DNA of 64,000 nucleotides, from assembly GCA_003586115.2 (NCBI GenBank), contig QVOM02000112.1, forward strand, positions 104,448,941 through 104,512,940, written 5' to 3'. Source of the stretch: Salvator merianae. Taxonomy: Eukaryota > Chordata > Lepidosauria > Squamata > Teiidae. Made by a program: the position numbers and the translations under genes. The notes beneath the pieces were generated by a model. That model searched no databases. It saw only the letters and a program-made list of their open reading frames with translations, and had not been told where the DNA came from. Below are positions 32,011 through 42,872 of the stretch, one piece after another; the stretch's first letter is position 1, and the number at the start of each line of letters is the position of its first letter.

Positions 32011-32616
32011 GTCCCAACACTGCAGGAAAACAGATGGAGGGATCTTTATTTCATCCAGGGCTACAGTTCCCCTCTCAGTCAAGGGATTTTTCCTGTCCTT
32101 TTTCTTTCTATTTTCAGAAACATAGAATGGCAATATAGAACCACACTGCAGCAAATGTGCAGTTGTATCCCCAACAGGTCCTATAGATCACAGCTGCAAA
32201 TGCAACTCAGCCAATATGATTTCCTTTTAGTAGGTCGACCAACCCCTCTTTCTCTATGCTATCCATTTTGTAGATCTCGCTAGCTACCCTTATTTCTGAT
32301 CAACATTTAGACATGGAAACCCTTAAAAACAAAATTGCACAGATAGTTAGTTACCTAAGGCTGCCTCTAGACAACAGAAGTCACTGCAGTATCTAAGAAG
32401 ATTCTGTGATTGCCTCTTGTTGTCCCCAGCCAGACAGGAGAAGCAATTGCCATCTGACCTCTGCTGTCCACTAGCAGCTTTCAAAATCACTTTGCTTTGG
32501 GCAACGGGAAGCCAGCAAAGTGCCCACCCACTTCATTTGTTATTTTTCACACACTTGACTGGCTTCTGGTAGCCTAAAGTAAGGTGATTTTAAAAGCTCA
32601 CAGCAGACTCACAAGT
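32011..32616. other. Unassigned sequence
   Basis: GGCTGCCTCTAGACAACAG near 32361 resembles a transposon end, but no partner was found. Confidence 0.35.
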
Positions 32617-32743
32617 ATCGCTATTATGGGAAACCTGGCATCATTGACAAATTTCCCATAATAGTGATATTATAGGTTACAGATCGACTAACCTGTGACT
32701 ATATTGAGAATGCCACAGTAGCATCTGGCATTCCCAATATAGT
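32617..32743. repeat. Three adjacent hairpins
   Basis: Stem 1: 32617-32633 with 32652-32668 (17 bp, one mismatch; ATCGCTATTATGGGAAA). Stem 2: 32674-32679 with 32689-32694 (AGGTTA/TAACCT). Stem 3: 32698-32715 with 32726-32743 (18 bp, one mismatch; ACTATATTGAGAATGCCA). Loops are 18, 9 and 10 bases. Possibly the core of a decayed inverted-repeat element. Confidence 0.85.
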
Positions 32744-32955
32744 GCCAGGAGAATCAAGAAATTTAGCTCAAGTCTGGAGGCACCCAAATAAGCTTTGCTA
32801 GAGTTGAGTTGTATGAGCAAAGTGAGCTTTTCCCAATCCATTCCTCTATAAACTAACCTCACACATGTTATATTGCAGAATATAAGCAAAATGATCAACT
32901 TAGCTCTCCCTCTCCTACATTTCATGAAACAGCACAAGAAATGTGGAAGAAGCAA

Positions 32956-33213
32956 CATAAGGACATAAGAAGAGTCCTGCTGGATCGTACCACAACCCAT
33001 CTAGTCCAGCATCTACACAATGGCCCACCAATTGCTTCTGGGCTTTCTCAAGTCGAAAAAAAAGGCAACATCTTCACCCGCTCTTGTCTCCCTACAAATG
33101 GCCTTTAGAGGCATCCTGCCTGTCTCTCCAACCTGGAGGTACTACCTAGGCATCTATTCTAGTAGCCATTGATACAGCTGACCTCCATGAATTTGCATCA
33201 TCCTTTCTTAAAC
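32956..33213 (-). mobile_element. CR1 LINE 3' end
   Basis: ATAAGGACATAAGAAGAGTCC, CCCATCTAGTCCAGCATC and CTCCAACCTGGAGGTACTAC are the standard minus-strand CR1 3' blocks. A few codons of the C-terminus remain near 33180-33213 (FKKGxMQIHGG-type, degraded). Confidence 0.88.
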
Positions 33214-33312
33214 ATTCATTTATTTTTGTGTGCATATTGTGCCCTTTTTTCCCCAAAGAATTCAAGACAGTGAACACAATTTCCATTTTATCCTCACAAG
33301 ACCATTGCAAGG
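33214..33312 (-). mobile_element. MIR/L2-type SINE-LINE tail fragment
   Basis: CATATTGTGCCCTTTTTTCC, AGACAGTGAACACAATTTCC and TTTATCCTCACAAGACCATTGCAAGG match the complement-type core of MIR-like squamate SINEs (compare 28955-29030). Sandwiched between two CR1 ends. Confidence 0.5.
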
Positions 33313-33470
33313 AAGTTAGGCCATTTGCAGGGAGTTGAAAACAGGTAAAGATTTTGCCTTTATCTTCTGCTTGAGATGCTCAGAAGCAATTGGTGGGCCA
33401 CTGCGTGAGACAGGATGCTGGACTAGATGGACTGTGGCCTGATCCAGCAGGGCTTCTCTTATGTTCTTAC
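33313..33470 (+). mobile_element. CR1 LINE 3' end
   Basis: 3' untranslated region only: GCAATTGGTGGGCCACTGCG, GATGCTGGACTAGATGGACTG and the end GGCTTCTCTTATGTTCTTACG. Its orientation is opposite to the copy at 32956, so both 3' ends point outward. Confidence 0.88.
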
Positions 33471-34366
33471 GTAACAGACTCCGTCAGGATCTGAACAGCA
33501 CTGAAGCGCAACACTCTTTTCAAAGTGACGGCAGACTTTTTGCACATGTGATACCACTCTGGACCACACAATCACAACAGATGAACATTTGCTTCCTAGT
33601 TGTGATGTTTCTGGTTGGAACAGTTTCACTGAACACTAGAAATGCTCCTGTGTTTGTTGAAACAGGTTCTTGTAAGCTGCATCAAAAAATGCAGACTAAT
33701 GAAAGTCCACTTGAGAGGCAGCAGGAATAGACACTATGTTCACATGATGGCATTGTGGCACCATGAATTGCCATGAATGTGCAGGGTCCACACATCCTGC
33801 ACAGTTATGCCACAGGGTATGCGCTGGAAAAGTAGAGGGTCCACACTTCCCTGCATTCATCCAGTGAACATCATGACCTAAGCACTCATTAGAGCTCTGT
33901 AAAGGCAGAAGGAAAACAAGTGCTGTGACAGCATCTATTCCCACTCTTCTGGGGCCACCACTGCCACCATTCATGCGGATCCAATTCTTACGCCACTTCC
34001 TATGTTTGATGAAAATGTCCTAGCTGGACACATCACAGCTGGGGAACGGAAGTTCCCTACCTGTGATGTTTGCCTGGCCACGATTGGTGGCAAACGTGTG
34101 AACAGCATACTATTGCTTTGAGTAGAGCGTTGTCCACAGCCCTCATGCAGATCCTGCCACAGTGCTTATTCCTTCTCTTCAACCCCTTTATACTATACAT
34201 TATACTGTGTGCATAGGGCAGGAAGAGTGATAGATGATGAGTGCAGAGTCATGTAGTCCCTGTGCTTTCCAGCACACCCACTGAGCCAGTTGTGTGCAAG
34301 GACAGAGGTTGAGTGCAGGATCGGTTCAGCCAAAGGATTTCCAAACTAGACTTTATTAGTTGTACA
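33471..34366. other. Unassigned sequence with weak repeat matches
   Basis: TAAGCACTCATTAGAGCTCTG near 33878 resembles TAAGTGCTCATTAGAGTTCTT at 57577, with weaker similarity around it. GATCGGTTCAGCCAAAGGATTTCC at 34319 is the partner of 25235. No gene. Confidence 0.4.
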
Positions 34367-34412
34367 GTGGCAGACGCCACACACTCATGGTGGCAGATGC
34401 CACACATTCATG
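34367..34412 (+). repeat. 23-bp tandem repeat, two units
   Basis: GTGGCAGACGCCACACACTC and GTGGCAGATGCCACACATTC, each followed by ATG. Each unit contains a GTGGCA-TGCCAC dyad. Confidence 0.9.
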
Positions 34413-35984
34413 GCATCATAACAGTGATGTGCAAGCACAGCCTCAGTGGTGGCTGATGCCTGCTGGGTCTGGTAGAGTAGAGGACAAGGCAACTAAAAGG
34501 GGAAAGGAAGTGGTGCCAAAAATGAGAATAGGTACTACTAATGTTAGGTGAGCTATGATTGTCTGCACTGCGCATTACACTTACATTAACCAGCACTGAA
34601 TTTTGACATGCATGATGAAGACCAGGAGAGAAGAGCCAAGCTCTAAACTGTTGGATGTGGTGGAATCCTGCCCGTTTGCAGTTATGTGGCATCATCTCTA
34701 GAAGACAAGAGATAAAGAGTTAGACTTCCTTGCACCATTTCACTTTTTGATTTAGGTGGACACAGAGCAGTTTTTCTGTCTACAGCACTTTGGGAGAGGT
34801 TCTGTGGGAAGCCATTTTCGGCTTCTAGTTATCGTATGCAAGTGTATTTCTTCTCAGCTTCCATTCCCAGCTGCTGTTGGAAGGTTTCCATATATTCAGG
34901 ATGCCAGTATTTTACTTGTTTGAGAGACTACACTGTTACATTTTAATCTTGTAAGCAAGCAGTCTATTTTAAGGATGTTTTTATTAAAGACACTCATATT
35001 CTCTTTCTTACATATCCTGGGCATTCTGTTTATATAACCAGCAAGAACCAATAATTCTTCTGGTATGGAGAATTAACAAAAAGGGTGATTATACATCATT
35101 GGAGAGGCAAGTCCATTCCCAATTTGCAAATAGTGAAACACTCTCCCTTGTCAATGCTTGAACTGGTCCTTTTCAGACAGTGTACTGAAAATTAAGTTTT
35201 TTTAAAAATGGCATTTGATGATTTTTTTTAAAAAAAGACTTTGTAACGTGAGGTTCTGTATCTCCAAAAGGTTTTGAGGGTACACTCCTTGAATGTGTAT
35301 TTAAAATAATTTTTTAATGATTATTGCTTTTCTGGTGGCTAATGGACTTTAATAAAGGCGTTTCAGTTCATCAATCTGCATAGAAGTCCCTTTCTAGCCT
35401 GATTGGGTGTAGACATTCCAAGCAAAGCTAGTCATCACTAAGGTTGATGAAAACGCTCTGCTTGAAACGTACTTTATGGCCGGGTGAAATTGCTGGGGTT
35501 ATGTTTGCTGTTTAAATAGAGGAACCTTGGAGTGATAGGAAGGTCTTTGCTGAGAAGCTGCTGACTCCAGAAATCTGGCATCTTGTTTCCTTATCGAGCC
35601 AGTTTATGACAGGTTTTGTAAATGTTTTATGAGATGCCAACAACGGCACTGGGGAACGGGTGGCAGACGGGGGAGGGGGGCACCTGTTTTTGAATTTCCT
35701 AGCAGTGCTGACAAAGGATCAAAGGACAGATTCTCGCCTTGATAAGCAGGGGGAAGGAGAAATAAGACTCTCAGAGTGGCTTTTTGCCTATTTGCTGTGC
35801 CAAGAAAAGATGTCTTGCAGAACGCCTCTCTGAGGCAAAACCTTGAGGGCCTAACTCACTGTGTTGTCCTGAGAATGGCACTTTTAAACCTCTAAGGGGA
35901 AGGTTTTCCAAGCCTCCACTAGGATAGCAAAAGCCACAGAATTTTAGAGATCTATATCAAAAGCCGGTGCTCACCAAAGTTTCA
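34413..35984. other. Unique sequence, possible conserved non-coding part
   Basis: Repeat-poor. 35330-35560 has a balanced, non-repetitive composition (for example CATCAATCTGCATAGAAGTC, TAAGGTTGATGAAAACGCTC). No splice-flanked open frame is visible. Confidence 0.35.
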
Positions 35985-36047
35985 ACAGGATGCTGGACTA
36001 GATGTGCCATGGCCTGATCTAGCAGGGCTCCTCTTATGATCTTATGT
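35985..36047 (+). mobile_element. CR1 LINE 3' terminal fragment
   Basis: GGATGCTGGACTAGATGTGCC to CTCCTCTTATGATCTTATG: only the last 63 bases of the CR1 3' end. Confidence 0.85.
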
Positions 36048-37598
36048 CCAACGAAAAGAGAAATTATTTCTTCGGGGAAAGGGACTTCGGTACCTTCCTG
36101 GTTGGAGGGAAGGGAATTATTTCCTCTAATCAAAGGCCCGGTGGCAGCAGTAACAAGGTAATGGCTAGTAGCCACCAAGTGGGGAGGGGTGGCCAGATTG
36201 GGGCAGTAACCCTCAGGTCCCGACAAGGGAAGGAGGTGCCAGGAAAAACAAACTGTATAATTACTGATTTTCAACATATGTAAGTTAGTCCAATGTGTCC
36301 TAAATAGAGCTGGATAGGATGAATTACCCACCCTGGGCACCCTGCTCTTTTTTGCAGCCAGATGCAAAACATTCCTAGGTGGAAACATCAAACTGGAGAA
36401 CAAAAGCTCCTTTGCTTTCATGTTTTTGCCCCCAGGAGCAGTGGCAGGCAGCTGCCACTGCAGTGCTTGACAGCTTGGCAGCTGAAGTCTGCTGCAGGAG
36501 TGATCTTTGATTGCTTCACTGTTTCTGCGATCATGTGGAAGTTGCTTAATTCAATGATCCTGCCTAGGGGAGGTCCAGATTATCAGTGTTTCAGTGGTGC
36601 TGTAGAGAGTGACATAGTCTATTAATAATAGTCAGAAGCCAAGCACATTATTAAAAGTTTCTGGGATTTCAATAAATAAGGAAAGTCATATTTTATAAAC
36701 CCTGAAAAGCAAAATTCTGCTATGGTAGGGATGACTGTATAAGGTATAGCCCAGGAAGTACCATAGGTCACAGGATTTTAGAGTCAGCAGAAAAGATCTT
36801 AGAGCACTTCCTGTTCCTCCTCTGTGTAGGAGTCTTGAAACAAAACAAACTTTCATCAACCCAGGATTTTCTATGCCATAACACCCCTTATCAGCCCAAG
36901 TTATGGCAGCCTGGAGGATGAGAGTTGTCCAACTCATGGGAAGGGCTCCACTGTAAGGGCAATTGCACTAAGCGGTCCCAGACAGATAGCCAACCACCCG
37001 GTTTAAGTTTCTATACCCTCAGCAAACAAATGAACACTATTTTGCATGCATGCTATGCCAGTCCAACATTACAAAAAACATGAAGCAGGCAGAAAGCAAT
37101 GTAAAAAATATCCAATCTACCTTTTAAAATGAAGTCTTTTTCTATATCATATATGTTGTTTACAGCTGTGCATCCAGATCTTTGTATTTAAGTTTCTTTC
37201 ACAAACATAATGATTGCATCTCTATGATATGGTCAGGATGCCTCATCTGGCCTTCCAGGGTGGCCAGTCTCTACTTCTACCACTGAAACATTGGGGAGGG
37301 GGGGTGCTAGTGTCCTTGGGGCCAAGGGCATGCTGCCCTGGCCTGGGATGATGAAGGCAAGTGCAGAGGCAGCCAGTCATGAGACAAATATGTTAATGAA
37401 AATTGTGTACACTTAAGAATCACATTGGTATATTGATTTAGAACTGCAGTCACCTCCATTCCATTCCATGGTACCTGCTTACATGCCAGGAACATGTTTG
37501 GGTTTGACTGGCTCAGGAACTGAACCAATACAGGATTCCTAAAGATGGTAAATCAGAGTTTCAGCCTGCTTCTCTCTGCTTCCCAGTGTCATGTGGAC
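36048..37598. other. Unassigned sequence
   Basis: No gene or repeat recognised. The minus frame at 35957-36421 spans the CR1 tail and is not a gene. Confidence 0.4.
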
Positions 37599-37601
37599 AG
37601 T

Positions 37602-37820
37602 GGGCCTTTTTGCACTTACCACCTTAGAATGGGTCCTAGGTCCACACCTGAAGTTGGCTACCTCCTGGTAAGGTTGTAGAGCGCTAATTAATGCTCCTCA
37701 GATAGGAGCAATCGGGAGCGGCTGTAGCCCATTCCTGACCACTCGGGCCTCCACAGGGTGTGGACGCACTTGGCTAGCTAGTGCACTTGACACTTGCTAG
37801 CAGCAAATGTGTAAAGGCCC
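37602..37820. mobile_element. PIF/Harbinger-like MITE, GGGCCTTTCTGCAC family
   Basis: 219 bp. Left end GGGCCTTTTTGCACTTACC; right end, reverse-complemented, GGGCCTTTACACATTTGC. It is flanked by AGT at 37599-37601 and 37821-37823. The interior is not obviously shared with the other members, so it may be a separate deletion derivative. Confidence 0.75.
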
Positions 37821-38802
37821 AGTGTGTTCTGTTATGAACAAAATGATGACAGAAGTCATTATGTTGTGCAGGTGTATGAGGTTCACTAGCACAGGTGTTT
37901 ATGTTGCCCTGGCCATACTGGGAATTGTACAGCCCTATAGAGCCCAAATTGCTTGCCACTTGGGATCAACTCAGAAGATGACAGAAACTACAACCAAAGG
38001 TGGACACTGTGTTGGGGCTTCACAGAGGCATCTGAGCCTGGAACTACAGGTAGCTCAAAGCTTTTGCCAGTTGCTGTCACTGCAGATATGGAAGAGAGTA
38101 CACTGTACCAGCATGTGTGTGTATATGGATATGGCCAGGAAACTTCTCACTTGGGAAGCCAAATATTTCTGCAATCAATCTAAAGACCATGTCTCCACAC
38201 ATCACATAGGAGATGCCTGCAGGCAGGAGCTCTATGGAAGCATCCTCCCTGCCGTGTCACTGGGTGCTTTCATGTCTCCTTTCCCCACATGGCGGATGCC
38301 ATAGATGCCATCAACGAGGCACTCACTCTGCAAGTGCCATCTCTTGCTCTCACCTCCAGGGGTCTTGGATGGGTGTCATGCTGTCTGGTGGGCATCGGCT
38401 GTCACTGAAGGTGGAGACGTGATGCCCCAGACACTTTGTGGAGGAGTCTGAGGTGATAAGTGGAGACATAGTCAAAATCATCATCACTAAAGAAAGCATT
38501 GTTTTTTTGCTCCCCTCCTATAGGTGAGCAGCAAAAACACATATTCTTCTGTAAAGTCAAAATATATCACTACCACCTTCCCTGTGTTAATCTGTTGGTG
38601 TGAAGTACCAGAGAAAACATAAAGAATACTACATTTTGAAATGGCCAGTGATATTTGAAACTGCATTATGCTATGGTTTCACATCGAAAACGTTGAAAGA
38701 GTATTTACATTGTTTTGCCATTCAATCCCTACCAGCCATCTGTCCAAAAGAAGCACACAAGGAAGCTCAGAGTTGATAACTCAGCATCAGATAGCCACTG
38801 GC

Positions 38803-38803
<1 letters not shown>
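37821..38803. other. Unassigned sequence with a long unsupported frame
   Basis: A plus-strand frame of 165 codons (37807-38304) starts inside the MITE at 37602-37820. It has no domain, signal peptide or family resemblance. I see nothing else. Confidence 0.4.
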
Positions 38804-38850
<47 letters not shown>

Positions 38851-38872
38851 GATAGATAGATGATAAATAGAT
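38804..38872 (+). repeat. GATA microsatellite
   Basis: About twelve uninterrupted GATA units (38804-38850), then a degenerate part with ATGATAGATAGATGATAAAT. Confidence 0.97.
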
Positions 38873-38972
38873 AAAAGCGGCAGCTGCTGGTTTTAAGGGC
38901 AGGTGTTCATAACCCGCTGAAAGCGAGCACTCACTGTTCACGGGCCCTCTGGGCCTCCGTACTGTCACAGCT
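38873..38972 (-). mobile_element. Partial relative of the hAT-like foldback at 12857-13017
   Basis: GCGGCAGCTGCTGGTTTTAAG, GGTGTTCATAACCCGCTGAAAG and GTTCACGGGCCCTCTGGGCC align with the complement of 12959-13017 and the adjoining centre (GGTGTTCGCGCCCCGCGCAAAG, GTTCACAGGACCTCCGTGC). It lies between GATA and CA arrays. Confidence 0.65.
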
Positions 38973-38980
38973 GGTTGCAG

Positions 38981-38987
38981 ACAGACA

Positions 38988-39018
<31 letters not shown>
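38981..39018 (+). repeat. CA microsatellite
   Basis: ACAGACAGACACAC followed by uninterrupted AC repeats, directly adjoining the 5' end of the L2 element. Confidence 0.97.
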
Positions 39019-39020
<2 letters not shown>

Positions 39021-41730
39021 TAATACTGATAATAATATTGTGCTGGGGGACTTTAATGTATGGGTTGATGCCGCCTCTCCGGGGGCCGTGGAGCTAGTTT
39101 AGTCCATGGCGACGCTGGGCCTCTCCTTGCTTGGGACCGGTCCGACGCATTCGGCCGGTCACACTTTAGATCTGGTCTTCTGGGCTGGTACGGAAGTGGT
39201 TTTAGATGGTCTTGAACCAGTTCCATGGTCTGACCACTTTATCCTGAGGGCCCGGGTTCGGTTCGCCATCTCCCCCCAGCTAGGCACCGGACCGATTTTT
39301 GTCCGCCCACGAGGTTTCCAGAATGCCTTGCGGGATTCTGTCACTGTGGGCAACTCTGTAGATGAGCTTGTTGAGAGCTGGAATGCTAGGCTCTCGTCGG
39401 CCATAGACAAGATTGCCCCCAAGCGGCTTCTCAGGCCCCACCAGAAGCTCGCCCCGTGGTTTACCAGGGAGTTGTGAGTTTTGAAGTGGAACCTGAGATG
39501 CCTAGAGAGGGTTTGGAGGCGAACTCAAGACGAAGCATCGAGAACATCGTTCCGTAGGCATAAGAGAGCCTACGAGATGGCGACCAAGGAAGCAAAGAGA
39601 CTTTTTCTCTCTGCGGAGATCGCATCCGCAAACTCGCACCCAGCTCAATTATTCAGAACCATTAGGCAACTTACTTCCCTTCCCGGGAATCAAAATTCCT
39701 CTAATTCGGCCATTAGCTGTGAGGCATTCGTGACGTTTTTTGCGGATAAAGTCTCGAAGCTCCGCCTCAACCTCCCTCCAACAGTTGAGACAGTAGCAGA
39801 GCTAGAGGCCCCTCGACTGTCTTCAGGTCCGTTGTTGGCCCGTTTCAACCTACTCGATCAAACAGAAGTTGACAGGGCACTTGCGAAGGTGAGACCTACC
39901 ACCTGCTCTCTTGACCCATGTCCTTCATGGCTGGTGAAAGCCAGCGGTGAGGCACTGGGTGCCCATCTGTTGGAGATTATTAACCACTCTTTAGAGCAAG
40001 GAGTGTTCCCAGATGGGTTAAAAGAAGCGGTGGTCCGCCCCCTCTTAAAGAGATCTAGTTTAGAACCTAATGATCTGGCCAATTACCGCCCAGTCTCGAA
40101 TCTTTCATTTCTGGGCAAGGTAATTGAGAGAGTGGTGGCGGAACAATTGCAAGTGTTCCTGGATGAAGCTGCTGTTTTAGACCCCTATCAATCTGATTTC
40201 AGACTGGGTTACGGGACGGAGTCCACTCTCCTGGCCATCACAGATGATATTTGGAGACATACTGACCGAGATGGTTCGGCGCTGCTGATACTTTTGGATT
40301 TATCAGCAGCGTTCGACATTGTGGATCATGACATCTTGATCCACCGCCTCGAAGAGGCTGGGGTTCAGGGAACCGCTCTTTCTTGGTTCTCCTCATTCCT
40401 CCAGCGGTGAGGGCAGCGAGTGGTTTTCGGGGGTCAGAGTTCCCAGTGGTCCCCACTTCAATGTGGGGTCCCTCAGGGTGCTTTGCTCTCCCCGATACTC
40501 TTTAACATCTTTATGCGCCCCTTGGCTCAGGTGATCTGTAGTCATGGGCTGTTTTGCCATCAGTACGCTGATGACACTCAGCTCCTTCTGTTGATGGAGG
40601 GTCAGCCAACATCTGCTCTGGTTGCTCTTTCCCAGTGTCTGGAAGCCATTGCACTCTGGTTGAGGGAGAGCAGGTTGAAACTGAATCCAGCGAAGACGGA
40701 GGTCCTTTGGCTGGGTCGGGGGTCAGAGCCTAGTGGATTCCAGCTGCCGTCTTTTGGAGAGAGTCCTCTGAATACTCTCTCCGTTGTCAAAAGTCTGGGT
40801 GTTCGCCTGGACCCCAACCTTTCTATGGGGTCGCAGGTCGCTCACTCAGCTAAGACGGCCTTTTTTCATCTGAGGCAAGCTCGGCAGCTGGCTCCCTATC
40901 TCTCCCGCCCTGACCTTGCCACTGTGATCCATGCGACGGTCACCTCCAGGCTAGACTACTGTAACTCTCTCTACGCTGGCCTGCCTTTGGGCCTGATCCG
41001 GAAGATGAAATTGGTGCAAAATGCAGCGGCCCGCCTTCTTACGGGCTCCCCTCGTGGGGGCCATATTACTCCCATTCTGCGGGAGCTGCATTGGCTACCG
41101 ATCGAGTTCCGGATCCGGTTCAAAGTTTTGGTTATGACCTTTAAGGCCCTACGCGGCTTGGGGCCCTCATATCTCCGGGACCATCTTGCCATTTATACAC
41201 TTGGGAGAGTACTGAGATCTTCAATGGACCACAATAGATTGGTGGTCCCTGGCGTGAGAGCGGCTCGCCTCTCGGTCACGAGGCATAGGGCCTTCTCATG
41301 TGTCGCCCCTGTCTGGTGGAACGCTCTGCCGGCAAGCTCCCGAGCAATTTGTGAATTGCCTAGTTTTCGGAGAGCTTGCAAGGCAGAGCTGTTCCGCCAG
41401 GCCTTTGGCTAGTGCCACCAGCCCGATTATGCGGGTGGCTGGACTGTACAGCCGATTTCTATTCGGCCCCAGTGACAGTCCTGTTAAAGTAGTGTTCTGG
41501 ACCCTGTTATTTCATTTCTATGTAATGTTTACAGTTGTTTTATTGGAGGGGTAACTGGGGGTCTTGATGTTTTGATGTTTTGATGTTTTAATATTTTAGT
41601 ATTTCATTGTTTGATAATTTCTGGTGTTTTATTGATGTTTTAATTGTAATTTTTACTTGTTGGTAGCCGCCCAGAGCCCAATTCGGGATGGGCGGGATAT
41701 AAAACTAATAAATAAATAAATAAATAAATA
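39019..41730 (+). mobile_element. Best-preserved L2 LINE in the window
   Basis: A 5'-truncated L2 non-LTR retrotransposon of about 2.7 kb. It carries the C-terminal part of the endonuclease, the entire reverse transcriptase and the C-terminal region. The 3' untranslated region holds a stem-like GCCGCCCAGAGCCC, then GGGCGGGATATAAAACTAAT and an AAAT tail. The three stop codons lie in one continuous frame and there are no frameshifts, so it inserted relatively recently. High CpG content sets it apart from its AT-rich surroundings. No target duplication can be read because the 5' flank is a CA microsatellite. Confidence 0.95.
39022..41412 (+). pseudogene. L2 ORF2 remnant: endonuclease end plus reverse transcriptase
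   Basis: The protein would nick target DNA and reverse-transcribe L2 RNA. In one frame, an endonuclease motif LGDFNVWVD at 39043-39069 is followed by the SDHF motif near 39229. Reverse-transcriptase motifs are LLDLSAAFDIVDHD (about 40291), CGVPQGALLSPILFNIFM (about 40460) and the active site YADD at 40564-40575, all intact. The C-terminal block SRLDYCNSLYAGLPLGLIRK and WWNALPASSRAICELPSFRR ends at 41412. In-frame stops: TAG 39100-39102, TGA 39475-39477 and TGA 40408-40410. The two TGA codons lie where CGA arginine codons would fit, suggesting CpG decay. The endonuclease N-terminus is missing. Confidence 0.95.
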
Positions 41731-41754
41731 CTTACCATCATTACATCTTATAGG

Positions 41755-41780
41755 CAGACAGACAGACAGACAGACAGACA
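41755..41780 (+). repeat. GACA microsatellite
   Basis: Six to seven GACA units. It is bracketed by two similar words, TACCATCATTACATCTTA (41733) and TAGCCATCACTACATCTTG (41790), so the array probably arose within a short duplication. Confidence 0.92.
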
Positions 41781-41881
41781 AGGTAATATTAGCCATCACT
41801 ACATCTTGTGGGTGTGAATTAATTCCTAATCCTTTTATCTGTTCTAACCTAACTTCTAATTGATTTGAAAGGCTAAGGCTA

Positions 41882-42042
41882 GGTCTACATTTTGTCATGA
41901 CTCCAGTATCGCATTGGTATCACATTGGTATCACAGTATCATGACAACCAATGATACACACAAGCATCCAGGCTTCAGTGGTCCTTGTGATGCTATGTGT
42001 GAGACCACTGTGTGATACCAGAGACTTATGAAGATGCAGACC
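41882..42042. mobile_element. MITE with TA flanks
   Basis: Left terminus GGTCTACATTTTGTCATG; right terminus, reverse-complemented, GGTCTGCATCTTCATAAG. The arms pair over about 35 bases and include GGTATCACA on both sides. Flanked by TA at 41880-41881 and 42043-42044. Tc1/mariner-like or Harbinger-like; the flanks read CTA and TAA, so both are possible. Confidence 0.65.
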
Positions 42043-42044
42043 TA

Positions 42045-42739
42045 ACCTAAATTATGGATTAGTATTGGAATCTCCAAGGCAGCATCTGAAAGTATATATA
42101 TGCTTTTCAAGACTTTCCCTGCTGTCCTTGAGGAAACCTGAAGCCACTGAAACAAAGGCACCATCAACACAGCCATTAATCTCAATCTTCTGGGAGGCTA
42201 GGCAGACAAGCACGTCTGGACCCATTTGGCCCCCCTGTTGCTCCAACCCCCAACAAAGACAATCTACTTGTAAGCAACTTTAATGGCATGCCAATGCAGC
42301 AGCATTCCTTTGGGGTTCTAGGGTGGCCCAAATGTTGTAGAGAGCATGTGACCATGCCCCCAGGGCTAAATTTCGTACCTCTTCCCAGATATTGTACTTG
42401 TGAGGATGGTGCCAAAGTGACCAGCTGCAGGACTTATTCTCCATCCTTTAGTCTAAAAGAGTTCCTCCTAGTTCTCTGTCCTTGGCACAAGTTTCAACAC
42501 ACCCCTCTGCCCTTCTGGTTAGCCCTTGTAGAGAAGCAGAATCCATCTAAATCCAGCTGAGCCAAATTTTTGATGCTTAACATACCTTATTTCCTTTGAA
42601 TCCAGGTTCTAAACATTGTCTTTTTTGATGTTCAGAATCCACTGAAGGATAAGTAAATTTTTAAAGTGTAATAAGGCCCATATTAAATAACTGTTAAGTC
42701 TCCATAGGCTGCTAATCATGCACCTCAGTTGACAATAGT
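42045..42739. other. Unassigned sequence
   Basis: Overlapping short frames on both strands without family features. Nothing else recognised. Confidence 0.4.
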
Positions 42740-42872
42740 AAGAACATAAAAGGACCCTGCTGGGACCGGTCACAGCCCATCTAGTCCAGCATCCTGTCCC
42801 ACACAGTGATCTACCGATGGCTTTTGGGCATTCTCAAGCAGAAGACAAAGACAAAACTTTCACCTACTCTCA
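42740..42872 (-). mobile_element. CR1 LINE 3' end
   Basis: AAGAACATAAAAGGACCCTGC, CCCATCTAGTCCAGCATCC and GGCATTCTCAAGCAGAAGAC. Only the 3' untranslated region is left. Confidence 0.88.

Noticed and set aside
37807..38304. 165-codon plus-strand open frame
   Set aside because: It starts inside a MITE, has overlapping frames in other phases, and shows no family or motif resemblance.
39019..41730. LTR retrotransposon or endogenous retrovirus
   Set aside because: The endonuclease and reverse transcriptase are of the non-LTR L2 type, with no LTRs, gag, protease or integrase. I saw no endogenous retrovirus anywhere in the window.
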